Origin: Enterobacterales bacterium
GTDB taxonomy: Bacteria > Pseudomonadota > Gammaproteobacteria > Enterobacterales > Enterobacteriaceae
Assembly: GCA_015654745.1 (NCBI GenBank)
Contig: JAATGH010000209.1
Coordinates: 1 to 50,305 of the forward strand
DNA length: 50,305 nt
Direction: 5' to 3'
Of the stretch, positions 34,801 to 43,574 are shown piece by piece. The translations under genes were made by a program, and so were the position numbers. Numbering within the stretch: position 1 is the first letter of the stretch; every line of letters begins with the position of its first letter. The notes beneath the pieces are model-generated. The model made no database searches and was not told where the DNA came from. It was given only the letters and a program-made list of their open reading frames with translations.

Positions 34801-36561
34801 CACATAGCGGGCGAATGGCGCTGGTCCAGCATAGAAGATGCCTCCCGCTTGCGCGACGCGCTGGGGCTAAGGCTGCCGCCCGGCATTCCGGCCGCCTTTT
34901 TGCAGTCATTCGAGCTCCCCCTGGACGATTTGCTTGGCCGCTATGCCCGCACTCATGCCTCTTTTACCTCGGCACAGATGGCTAACCGCTTTGGCTTGGG
35001 CGTGGCCATCGTCAATGAACCATTGCGGCGCCTACGCGAACACGGCAAAATTTTACCCTGTAGTGTGGCGGGCGCGTGGGAACACCCTACCGACGGGGGC
35101 GGATTAAACGAAGACGGCGTTAACCGGCGGTGGATATGGTATGAGGTATTTCATCGTTTGCGCGCGCGTTCGCTGCAGGCGGCGCGCGAGGCGACGCGTC
35201 CGGTGCCGCACGATGCATTGGTGCTGCTGGTGCTGGAGCGTCAGGGCCTGCTGATCGACGCCGCGCGGGCGACCGATCGCGTTCCGTCGGCGGCGTTTAA
35301 CGGCGTCGAGGGCGTCGCACGGGTAATCGAGCAACTGGCGGGGGTCGCGTTGCCGGCTTCGCAGTGGGAACGCCAAATATTGCCCGCCAGAGTGCATGAC
35401 TACCGACCGGCGATGCTGGATGAACTTATCGCTGCCGGCGAGGTGCTGTGGGCAGGCCATGAAAGGTTAGGGGATGATGATGGGCTGGTATCCCTGCATC
35501 TGCGCGAAAATGCGGGCGAAACGCTGCCAATGCGCGATCCCGAGGCCGGCGAGCCAATCCTCACCGCGGTGCAGCGGGCCATTCTCGCCGTGCTGGCCGA
35601 CGGGGGCGCTTATTTTTTACATCAACTGGCGCAGTTGGTCCAGGCGCGCCTGCCGAATGATGGCGAACCGCGTACCACGGCGCAGGTTTCGCCCACCGAG
35701 GTGGGGACCGCGCTATGGTCGCTGGTCTGGCAAGGCCGGGTCTCCAGCGATACCTGGCTACCGCTGCGCGCGCTCACCGGCATGCGCTCGCCGAACCGCC
35801 CGCGCACGTCCCGTTTATCACGCCATCGGCATCAGAGGATCGGGTGGGTGCCTGCGTGGCCACCGGCCAAACCGGCGGCGGCCAACGCGACGCGCGCTGA
35901 CGACGCGGCTCAGGCCGGGCGCTGGTCATTGCTGTCAGGCGAGCCGGTCAATCCGACCGTCAAAATGCTGTCCTGGGTCGAGCATCTCTTCGACCGCTAT
36001 GGGGTGGTCAGCCGCAATGTGGTCGTAGCGGAGCAGGTGCCAGGGGGTTTTGCCGGGCTCAGGCCGGTGCTGCGGCAGATGGAATCGATTGGACGGGTGC
36101 TGCGGGGACGGTTTGTTACCGGACTGGGCGCCGCCCAGTTTGCGGAAAAGAGCGCTATCGAGCGGTTGCGTGCGTTGGCAACGGCGCCATCCGGAGAAAC
36201 GGTGGCGGTAGCGCTGTCGGCGGGCGACCCGGCCAACCCTTTTGGCTGGCTATTGCCTTGGCCCTCCCATCGTTCAGGTATCCGGCCCGCCCGGCGCGGC
36301 GGCGCCATCGTGGTTATCTGCAACGGTAAACTGGCGTGTTATCTAGGGCGGAGCGGTCGCCAGCTCCTGATCTTTGTTGATAGCCACGATGCGGCAGACG
36401 CCGGGTTGCGTGCATTATCGGCCGCGCTCAAACGCGAGAACCGCCGGACGTTCACACTGGAAAATATCGATGGCCAGCCGGCATTTGCCAGCCAGGTAGC
36501 CGGCGGCCTGGCCGCGGTCGGCTTCTCGCGCGTTCCCAACGGCTATGCCTGGTATGGTTGA
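31831..36561 (+). CDS. lhr: ATP-dependent helicase Lhr
   Basis: A 1576-residue superfamily 2 DNA helicase, near the E. coli Lhr length (1538). Walker A is APTGSGKT (56-63); the Walker B box is [16 protein letters not shown] is motif III; [32 protein letters not shown] holds motifs V and VI. The long C-terminal part contains the Lhr-specific winged-helix and DEAD/DEAH-linked beta-domains. It translocates 3'-5' on single-stranded DNA and is tied to repair; in E. coli the C-terminal half interacts with a uracil-DNA glycosylase activity in some relatives. The ATG at 31831 has AAAGGGG ten bases upstream; the open frame from 31687 is unlikely. The gene ends six bases before the convergent aldo/keto reductase. 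Confidence 0.95.
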   Translation: [1576 protein letters not shown]

Positions 36562-36567
36562 GCCGGA

Positions 36568-37575
36568 TCATGGCCGGGCCAGGCGGCCTTCAACCGGATA
36601 ATTCGGATCGGTGTAACCCGGCGTCGAGGTATGCCCCGGCACCACCAGATGATTAATCATCTGCTCATCTTCCGGCGTCATCTTATAACTCAGTGCGGCG
36701 ATGTAGCTGTCCCATTGTTGTTCGGTTCTCGGGCCGGCGATGGTTGCAGTGATATAGCGATTATTCAGCACCCATGCCAGGGCAAAAGCAATGGATGTGG
36801 TTCCCCTGCTGGCGGCATGGGCGGCAATTTTCCGTGCGATCTCAATGGATTCCCTGCGCCACTCGGTCTGCTGGATCCGCTTATCGCCGCGCCCGGCGCG
36901 ACTGTCCGCCGGCGGCGGCGCATCAACCGCATATTTGCCGCTTAGCACGCCGCGCGCCAGCGGACTGTAAGGTACGATGCCCAGGCCGTAATGGGCCGCC
37001 GCCGGCAGCTGTTCCACCTCGGCGCTCCGGTCGACGATATTGTACAGCGGCTCGCTGGCGACCGGCCGGTCGACGCCCAATTGGTCGGCAATTCGCGATA
37101 TTTCGGCGATGCGCCAGCCGGTAAAATTGGATACCCCGTAATAGCGCACTTTTCCCTGGCGAATCAAATCACCGATGGCGCGTACGCTCTCTTCCAGCGG
37201 CAGACCGGGTATGGCCCGGTGGAAATAGAGAATGTCGAGGTAATCGGTGCCGAGGCGGTTAAGGCTACCTTCCACCGACTGATAAATCCATTTACGCGAT
37301 AATCCCGACTCGTTCGGCCCCTGGCCGAGCATATAACCGAACTTGGTGGCAACGACCCATTTATCACGCTGAGCGGCAATAGCGCGGCCGACGATCTCCT
37401 CAGATTTACCGCCGCTGTACACGTCGGCCGTATCGATAAAATTGATACCCTGATCAAAAGCCTTATTAATAATACGCTGTGAAATGGCTTCAGCGGTCTC
37501 GCCGCCGAACATCATGGCACCCAGACATAGCGGGGAAACCCGCAACCCGCTGCGGCCCATAAAATTATATTCCAT
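36568..37575 (-). CDS. Aldo/keto reductase
   Basis: A 335-residue cytosolic NADPH-dependent reductase with a TIM barrel. The catalytic tetrad is the Asp in NFIDTADVY, the Tyr in the following YSGG, the Lys in VVATKFG and the His in LYFHR. SPLARGVLSGKY and IAGPRTEQQW form the cofactor-binding C-terminal part. It reduces aldehydes or ketones; the substrate cannot be told. It is convergent with lhr and divergent from crtE, so it is its own transcription unit. The start ATG at 37575 has AGGAAAGACA upstream. Confidence 0.85.
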   Translation of the reverse strand: MEYNFMGRSGLRVSPLCLGAMMFGGETAEAISQRIINKAFDQGINFIDTADVYSGGKSEEIVGRAIAAQRDKWVVATKFGYMLGQGPNESGLSRKWIYQSVEGSLNRLGTDYLDILYFHRAIPGLPLEESVRAIGDLIRQGKVRYYGVSNFTGWRIAEISRIADQLGVDRPVASEPLYNIVDRSAEVEQLPAAAHYGLGIVPYSPLARGVLSGKYAVDAPPPADSRAGRGDKRIQQTEWRRESIEIARKIAAHAASRGTTSIAFALAWVLNNRYITATIAGPRTEQQWDSYIAALSYKMTPEDEQMINHLVVPGHTSTPGYTDPNYPVEGRLARP

Positions 37576-37994
37576 TGTCTTTCCTCATGGCGATTATCTC
37601 CGGATCGGACTTTAGCTACCGGTATCAGGGATTATTTAGCTTGGTCACGCCATGGTAGTCCCGCCGCTATCGATAATAAATAGCGAAAAGTGACATGGAG
37701 CTATGAACAGGATTCATGAACCGGGGAAACCGTGCTGTCAGGCGAATGCCATCCATTTACCGCATGGCGACCCATTGATTACCTGCCGGATGAATAACAT
37801 TATTAGCTTATCGGAGAATTAATTAAAAAGTTATAAACCGAATAGTTTGCTACTATTGGCCAATCCTTGAATATAGTGTTCATTGGGTGAGAAAAGTAAT
37901 TGATATTACCGATAATTATTTAAGCAGCTAATTATTTCTCTCATTTTATATTTATTCATTGATAGGGTAAATTGAGAATACACAATTGGCAATC
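37576..37994. promoter_or_regulatory. Region between the aldo/keto reductase and crtE
   Basis: About 420 bp, AT-rich in its right half, which should hold the crtE promoter; no single -35/-10 pair is convincing. A 39-codon open frame from 37703 to 37822 (starting MNRIHEPGKP) has GGAG five bases upstream and could be a small protein or leader, but nothing else supports it. Confidence 0.35.
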
Positions 37995-38900
37995 ATGACT
38001 AATTATTTAGAAAACGTACCCGTTAACGATGCTGGAATAGGCGTATTGCGTGAGAAGGTGAATAATCGCTTGATTGATTTGCTGCCACCCGGTGACGACG
38101 ATGATCGGGTCTGCGCGGCGATGCGTGCCGGCACATTGGCGCCCGGCAAGCGTATTCGCCCGCTGCTGCTGCTGCTGGCCGCTCGGGATCTGGGCTGCCG
38201 CAAAAATCATCCGGGACTGATGGATTTAGCCTGTGCGGTAGAAATGGTCCATGCCGCTTCATTGATGCTTGATGATATGCCCTGTATGGATAATGCCCTT
38301 ATGCGTCGCGGCAGACCGACTGTTCATCATCTGTACGGCGAAAACATCACCATACTTGCCGCCGTGGCCCTGCTCAGCAAGGCCTTTGGTCTGGTCGCCG
38401 CCGCCGACGGCTTATCCGGGCGCTGCCGGGCGCAGGCAGTGGCGGCGTTGTCCGGCGCGGTCGGATTACAGGGGCTGGTGCGCGGACAATCTCAGGATCT
38501 TTTTGCGGGTAACGCGCTGCGCAGTACCGACGCCATCATCAGTACCAACCATCTCAAAACCAGCATGCTGTTTGATGCCACGCTGCAGATCGCCGCCCTG
38601 GCCGCGGACGCGCCGCAGACCGTCCGCCAGCGGCTGGGGTGTTTTGCCAAGGATTTAGGGCAAGCTTTTCAATTGCTTGACGATCTAGCCGACGGCCACC
38701 GTGGTACCGGCAAGGATATCAACCAAGACCATGGCAAGTCCACGCTGGTGGCGATGCTTGGCCCGGAGGAAGTCCATCTGCGCCTGAGACAACATTTGCA
38801 TAGCGCCGATAAACATTTTTCCGGTGTGGGTAGCCACGGGATTTCAACTCGGCGGTTTATGTGTACCTGGTTCAATCAACAATTGGCGGCTTTCGGTTGA
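37995..38900 (+). CDS. crtE: Geranylgeranyl diphosphate synthase CrtE
   Basis: A 301-residue all-trans polyprenyl synthase. The first aspartate-rich motif is DDMPCMD (96-102 counted from the TTG at 37986) and the second is DDLAD (232-236). APGKRIRPLLLLLAARDL is the usual start of the fold. It joins IPP to DMAPP and longer allylic diphosphates to give C20 GGPP. The start is uncertain: ATG 37995 lacks a Shine-Dalgarno, TTG 37986 adds three residues. It heads the carotenoid operon, 41 bp before idi. The C-terminus RRFMCTWFNQQLAAF matches Pantoea CrtE (RQFMHLWFGHHLADW). Confidence 0.9.
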   Translation: MTNYLENVPVNDAGIGVLREKVNNRLIDLLPPGDDDDRVCAAMRAGTLAPGKRIRPLLLLLAARDLGCRKNHPGLMDLACAVEMVHAASLMLDDMPCMDNALMRRGRPTVHHLYGENITILAAVALLSKAFGLVAAADGLSGRCRAQAVAALSGAVGLQGLVRGQSQDLFAGNALRSTDAIISTNHLKTSMLFDATLQIAALAADAPQTVRQRLGCFAKDLGQAFQLLDDLADGHRGTGKDINQDHGKSTLVAMLGPEEVHLRLRQHLHSADKHFSGVGSHGISTRRFMCTWFNQQLAAFG

Positions 38901-38941
38901 GCGCCGCCTTTAACCGATCGGGTTCACTTACCGGAGGGCCA

Positions 38942-39985
38942 ATGAAGGAGACCGACCTGATCGGGCGTAAGAACGATCATCTGGATATCGTGCTTAACCC
39001 GGCATGTGCAGTGCGCCACACCCGTACCGGATTTCAGCACTGGCGCTTCGAGCACTGTGCTTTGCCTGAACTTGATTTTGACCGCATCGACCTGGGCACT
39101 ACGCTGTTTGGCCGGCCAATGAAGGCGCCGCTGGTGATCAGCTCCATGACCGGCGGTGCCCGGCGTGCCGGCGAGATCAACCAGAACCTGGCTTCGGCCG
39201 CGCAGGTTCTCGGCCTGGCGATGGGCGTGGGCTCACAGCGTATCGCACTGGAACGTGGAACCCATTATGGTCTCGACGGCACATTGCGCCATATTGCGCC
39301 GGATATTCCGCTAATGGCGAATCTCGGCGCGGCCCAGATCGTCGGCCGGCAAGGTCTGGACTATGCGCGCCGCGCGGTAGGGATGATTGGCGCCGACGCC
39401 TTGATCGTTCACCTCAATCCCCTGCAGGAAGCACTGCAGCACGAAGGGGATCGCCATTGGGTGGGCATACTGGCGGCGATCGGTCAGTTGGTCAAACAAC
39501 TTGAGGTGCCGGTGGTGATCAAGGAGGTGGGCGCCGGAATTTCACCCGCCGTTGCGCGGCGGCTGGCGGAGGTGGGCGTGGCCATGCTGGACGTGGCCGG
39601 CGCCGGTGGCACCAGTTGGGCCGCGGTGGAAGGCGAACGCGCCCGCTGCCCGCGGCGGCGCGCTGTGGCCATGGCCTTTGCCGACTGGGGGATACCCACC
39701 AGTGAAGCGCTGCGCGGGATCCGCGCGGCGTTGCCCGCGTTGCCCCTTATCGCCTCGGGGGGGATTGTGGACGGTGTCGACGTGGCCAAAGCCGTTAGCC
39801 TGGGGGCCGATCTCGTCGGGCTGGGCGCCGCCGTGCTGCCCAGCGCCACCGCCTCGGGCGCGGCGGTGATAGACGCCTTTCAGATCATCATCGATCAGCT
39901 TCGTACCGCTTGCTTTTGTACCGGCAGCGCCAACCTTAACGGGTTGCGACACGCTCATATGCACTACTCGGGAAGCGATAGATGA
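38942..39985 (+). CDS. fni: Type 2 isopentenyl-diphosphate delta-isomerase
   Basis: A 347-residue FMN-dependent isomerase that balances IPP and DMAPP for CrtE. The family start is GRKNDHLDIVL; FMN/substrate segments are VISSMTGGA, MGVGSQRIALE, IVHLNPLQEALQHEGDR and IKEVGAGISPAVARRL, and the Gln/Glu pair that binds magnesium falls in LNPLQE. The ATG at 38942 has GGAGG upstream; the open frame from 38861 overlaps crtE. It is not related to type 1 Idi. Its stop overlaps the ATG of the ten-codon crtX relic in ATGA. Placement after crtE is as in Pantoea and Cronobacter. Confidence 0.92.
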   Translation: MKETDLIGRKNDHLDIVLNPACAVRHTRTGFQHWRFEHCALPELDFDRIDLGTTLFGRPMKAPLVISSMTGGARRAGEINQNLASAAQVLGLAMGVGSQRIALERGTHYGLDGTLRHIAPDIPLMANLGAAQIVGRQGLDYARRAVGMIGADALIVHLNPLQEALQHEGDRHWVGILAAIGQLVKQLEVPVVIKEVGAGISPAVARRLAEVGVAMLDVAGAGGTSWAAVEGERARCPRRRAVAMAFADWGIPTSEALRGIRAALPALPLIASGGIVDGVDVAKAVSLGADLVGLGAAVLPSATASGAAVIDAFQIIIDQLRTACFCTGSANLNGLRHAHMHYSGSDR

Positions 39986-40014
39986 GCCACTACGCGATGG
40001 TTGTGACGCCATGA
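39982..40014 (+). pseudogene. crtX: Ten-codon relic of crtX (zeaxanthin glucosyltransferase start)
   Basis: ATG at 39982 opens MSHYAMVVTP and stops at TGA 40012-40014. Pantoea CrtX begins MSHFAVIAPP or MSHFAAIAPP (from memory): five of ten residues are identical and most of the rest similar. The ATG overlaps the idi stop (ATGA), the position crtX occupies in full clusters, and the TGA overlaps the crtY ATG (ATGA). So almost all of crtX, about 1.25 kb, appears to have been removed cleanly, leaving the start as a coupling peptide between idi and crtY. The match is short; the position makes it persuasive. Confidence 0.65.
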
Positions 40015-41180
40015 ACCGCTGGGACATTATTCTGGTGGGCGCAGGACTGGCGAACGGGCTGATCGCTTGGCGTCTGCGGCAGTGCCGCCCGGAATTGAGA
40101 GTACTGATGCTGGAAACGGGATCTCGTTTAGGGGGTAATCATACCTGGTCATTTCACCAAGACGATCTTACCCGTGAGCAGCATCAATGGATTGCCCCAT
40201 TGGTGGCACATCGCTGGGACGGCTACGATATTATCTTCCCCCAGTTTACCCGCACGCTCCGGGGGCGCTATCTATCGGTGACCGCCGAACGCTTCGCCGC
40301 CGCCATCGGCCAGAGGCTGGGCAAGAACGTCCTCACCGATAGCCAGGTTATCCGGCTGGCGCCTCGCCGCGTGCAGCTCGCCGACGGACAAATCCTTTCC
40401 GCGCGCGCGGTCATTGATGGACGAGGCTACCAACCCAGCTCTTTTTTTACCGTCGCCAGCCAGGCCTTTGTTGGCCAACAATGGCAGCTCGCGCGGCCGC
40501 ACGGGCTCACTCGGCCCATTCTGATGGACGCGACGGTGGATCAACCGGCGGGGTACCGTTTTGTTTATACCTTGCCGCTGTCGCCTACCGTCCTGTTGAT
40601 CGAGGATACCCAGTATATCGACGGCGCCGACCTTGATGTCGATACCGCCAGACAGCGCATTGCCGACTATGCCGGGGACAAGGGGTGGCAGTTGATGACG
40701 TTGCGGCGTGAAGAACAGGGGCGCCTGCCCATTACGCTGACGGGCCGCATCGGCGCCTTCTGGCAGCATTTTGACGGACAACCCTGCAGCGGGATCCGCG
40801 CCGGCCTATTTCATCCTGCCACCGGCTATTCGCTACCCCTGGCCGCCAGGCTGGCCGACCATATCGCCAGTCAGCCGCGGCTGGACCACCCCGCATTGTT
40901 TAGCCTGATTCATACTTTTGCCGTCGGACAGTGGCAACAACAGCGGTTTTTTCGTCTGCTCAACCGGATGCTATTTCTGGCGGGCTCGCCGACGCAGCGC
41001 TGGCGGGTGATGCAACATTTTTACCGTCTTGATGACCGACTCATTGCCCGTTTTTACGCCGGTCATCCGACCTTGGCGGATAGGGCGCGCATTTTGTTAG
41101 GCAAGCCGCCGGTACCGGTGGGTGAAGCCCTGCGGGCCATGTTGAAGTGTACTCCACGGCTGCGGGCTTTTTATGAATAG
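40011..41180 (+). CDS. crtY: Lycopene beta-cyclase CrtY
   Basis: A 389-residue FAD-binding, NADPH-requiring cyclase that closes both ends of lycopene to beta-carotene. DIILVGAGLANGLIAWRL (5-22) is the dinucleotide-binding start; GGNHTWSFH, IDGRGYQ, VDQPAGYRFVYTLPLSPTVLLIEDTQYID and LFHPATGYSLPLA are CrtY hallmarks. The peptide end KPPVPVGEALRAML mirrors Pantoea CrtY. It begins at the end of the crtX relic with no strong ribosome site of its own, so translation probably depends on coupling through that short frame. The crtI ATG lies eight bases inside its 3' end. Confidence 0.95.
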   Translation: MNRWDIILVGAGLANGLIAWRLRQCRPELRVLMLETGSRLGGNHTWSFHQDDLTREQHQWIAPLVAHRWDGYDIIFPQFTRTLRGRYLSVTAERFAAAIGQRLGKNVLTDSQVIRLAPRRVQLADGQILSARAVIDGRGYQPSSFFTVASQAFVGQQWQLARPHGLTRPILMDATVDQPAGYRFVYTLPLSPTVLLIEDTQYIDGADLDVDTARQRIADYAGDKGWQLMTLRREEQGRLPITLTGRIGAFWQHFDGQPCSGIRAGLFHPATGYSLPLAARLADHIASQPRLDHPALFSLIHTFAVGQWQQQRFFRLLNRMLFLAGSPTQRWRVMQHFYRLDDRLIARFYAGHPTLADRARILLGKPPVPVGEALRAMLKCTPRLRAFYE

Positions 41181-42651
41181 AATCCTGGTGATCGGCGCCG
41201 GTTTCGGCGGACTGGCGCTGGCCATCCGACTGCAGGCCGCGGGTATCCCGACGATGCTGCTTGAAGGGCGCGATAAGCCCGGCGGTCGGGCTTACGTTTA
41301 TCACGAGCAGGGATTTGCCTTTGACGCGGGACCGACGGTGATAACCGACCCTGGCGCCATTGAAGAGCTGTTCGCGCTGGCCGGCAAACGTTTGGCGGAT
41401 TACGTCGAATTATTGCCGGTTACGCCGTTTTACCGGCTACGGTGGGAAAATGGCAAGATTTTTGACTATGATAATGATCCGCGACGGCTGGAGGCGCAAA
41501 TTACCCACTTTAATCCGGGGGATGTTGCGGGCTACCGGCGTTTTCTTGACTATTCACGCGCCGTATTCAAAGAAGGTTATCTAAAACTCGGCTCGGTGCC
41601 CTTCCTGTCGTTTCGCGACATGCTGCGCGCTGGCCCTCGGCTCGCCCGGCTGCGGGCCTGGCGCAGCGTCTATGGCATGGTCTCTTCGTTTATCCAAGAC
41701 GAGCATCTGCGCCAGGCGTTTTCCTTCCATTCTCTGCTTGTCGGCGGTAATCCGTTTACAACCTCGTCGATTTACACGTTGATTCACGCCCTGGAGCGCG
41801 AATGGGGCGTTTGGTTCCCGCGTGGAGGCACCGGCGCACTGGTTCAGGGCATGGCGCGGCTGTTTGAAGATCTGGGCGGTAAAATAGAGCTGAATGCCAG
41901 GGTCAGCCGGTTGGAAACCCACGGCGACAGAATCGTCGCGGCGCATCTGGCCGATGGCCGGCGCATGGTGACCCCGGCGGTGGCGTCCAATGCCGACGTG
42001 GTGCACACCTATGACAAACTGCTCGGCCATCATCCAACCGGCGCCAAGCGCGCCGCCACGCTCAAGCGCAAACGCATGAGCAATTCGTTGTTCGTCCTTT
42101 ATTTTGGGCTAAGTCAGCATCACAGCCAACTGTCGCATCATACGGTGTGCTTTGGTCCGCGTTATAAAGGACTGATCCAGGACATCTTCAATCGCAACAC
42201 CCTGGCCGGGGATTTTTCGCTTTATCTACATGCCCCCTGCGTCACCGATCCGTCGCTGGCCCCGCCGGGATGCGGCAGTTACTACGTACTGGCGCCGGTG
42301 CCGCACCTGGGCACGGCCGATCTGGACTGGCATGTTGAGGGACCTCGCCTGCGCGATCGTATTTTCGCATACCTTGAACGGCACTGCATGCCGGGCCTGA
42401 GGGAGCAACTGGTCACGCACCGCATGTTCACGCCCTTTGATTTTCGGGATGAGCTGGGCGCGCATTTAGGCTCAGCCTTCTCTATCGAGCCGATACTGAC
42501 GCAGAGCGCCTGGTTCCGGCCCCATAACCGCGATAGCCATATAACCAATCTTTATCTGGTTGGGGCCGGCACTCACCCCGGTGCCGGCATTCCCGGCGTT
42601 ATCGGCTCCGCAAAAGCCACAGCAGGTTTAATGCTAACGGATTTGACATGA
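41173..42651 (+). CDS. crtI: Phytoene desaturase CrtI
   Basis: A 492-residue FAD-dependent membrane-associated desaturase that makes four double bonds to turn phytoene into lycopene. The N-terminal FAD site is VIGAGFGGLALAIRLQAAG; ERGRDKPGG-like LEGRDKPGGRAY and DAGPTVITDP follow, and the family signature at the C-terminus is GAGTHPGAGIPGVIGSAKATAGLM. Length equals that of Pantoea CrtI. The stop overlaps the crtB ATG (ATGA), so the genes are coupled. Confidence 0.96.
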   Translation: MNRILVIGAGFGGLALAIRLQAAGIPTMLLEGRDKPGGRAYVYHEQGFAFDAGPTVITDPGAIEELFALAGKRLADYVELLPVTPFYRLRWENGKIFDYDNDPRRLEAQITHFNPGDVAGYRRFLDYSRAVFKEGYLKLGSVPFLSFRDMLRAGPRLARLRAWRSVYGMVSSFIQDEHLRQAFSFHSLLVGGNPFTTSSIYTLIHALEREWGVWFPRGGTGALVQGMARLFEDLGGKIELNARVSRLETHGDRIVAAHLADGRRMVTPAVASNADVVHTYDKLLGHHPTGAKRAATLKRKRMSNSLFVLYFGLSQHHSQLSHHTVCFGPRYKGLIQDIFNRNTLAGDFSLYLHAPCVTDPSLAPPGCGSYYVLAPVPHLGTADLDWHVEGPRLRDRIFAYLERHCMPGLREQLVTHRMFTPFDFRDELGAHLGSAFSIEPILTQSAWFRPHNRDSHITNLYLVGAGTHPGAGIPGVIGSAKATAGLMLTDLT

Positions 42652-43574
42652 TGAATCAGTCATTGCTCGATCACGTAACCCAAACCATGGCGGCGGGATC
42701 GAAAAGCTTTGCCAGTGCCGCCAAGCTGTTCGATCCCGCCATCCGCCGCAGCGCGTTAATGCTGTATGCCTGGTGCCGGCACTGCGACGATACCATAGAC
42801 GGCCAGGACATGGGCTTCAGCGCGCCGGTGGCTCAAGATACGCCACAACAGCGGCTGGTTCACCTGCAGACGTTGACCCGCCGCGCCCTCACGGGAGTGC
42901 CGATGGAAGAACCCGCATTTGCGGCCTTTCAGGAGGTCGCCTTCGCGCATGCTATCCCCGAACAGCTGGCGTTCGATCATTTGGTCGGTTATGCCATGGA
43001 CGCGCGGGGCGAACGTTATCACACCTTTACGGATACGCTGGGGTACTGCTATCACGTCGCGGGCGTTGTCGGATTGATGATGGCGCACATCATGGGAGTG
43101 CGTGAACGGACGGTATTGGACCGCGCCTGTGATTTGGGGTTGGCATTTCAGTTAACCAATATTGCCCGTGATATTGTTGAAGACGCACAGGCCGGCCGCT
43201 GCTATCTCCCCACGCGTTGGCTGGCGGAGGAGGGGGTAAGTTTACATAATTACGCCAAACCGTCACAGCGCGCCGCGCTGGGAAGGCTGGCGCATCGCGT
43301 GGTTACCGCAGCCGAGCCTTATTACCAATCGGCGCGGGAAGCACTTGCCGGCCTGCCGCTGCGATCCGCCTGGGCGATCGCCACCGCGCTGGGGGTTTAT
43401 CGGCAGATTGGCCTCAATGTCCGCCATGCCGGGGAACACGCCTGGAGCCAGCGTCAGGGGACCACCAAGCTGGAAAAACGCATTCACGTTTTGACCGGGG
43501 CGGGTATGGCCTTGAGTTCCCGATTTTCGACGCTCAAACCGCGTCCTGATCATTTATGGCGGCGTCCTGGTTGA
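42648..43574 (+). CDS. crtB: Phytoene synthase CrtB
   Basis: A 308-residue prenyl synthase that couples two GGPP molecules to phytoene. Aspartate motifs are DDTID (47-51) and DIVED (175-179 in NIARDIVEDA); YAWCRHCDD and RCYLPTRWL are typical. It is the last plus-strand gene of the cluster. Its final 41 bp overlap the convergent crtZ 3' end, which could lead to antisense pairing of the two mRNAs. Confidence 0.96.
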   Translation: MMNQSLLDHVTQTMAAGSKSFASAAKLFDPAIRRSALMLYAWCRHCDDTIDGQDMGFSAPVAQDTPQQRLVHLQTLTRRALTGVPMEEPAFAAFQEVAFAHAIPEQLAFDHLVGYAMDARGERYHTFTDTLGYCYHVAGVVGLMMAHIMGVRERTVLDRACDLGLAFQLTNIARDIVEDAQAGRCYLPTRWLAEEGVSLHNYAKPSQRAALGRLAHRVVTAAEPYYQSAREALAGLPLRSAWAIATALGVYRQIGLNVRHAGEHAWSQRQGTTKLEKRIHVLTGAGMALSSRFSTLKPRPDHLWRRPG

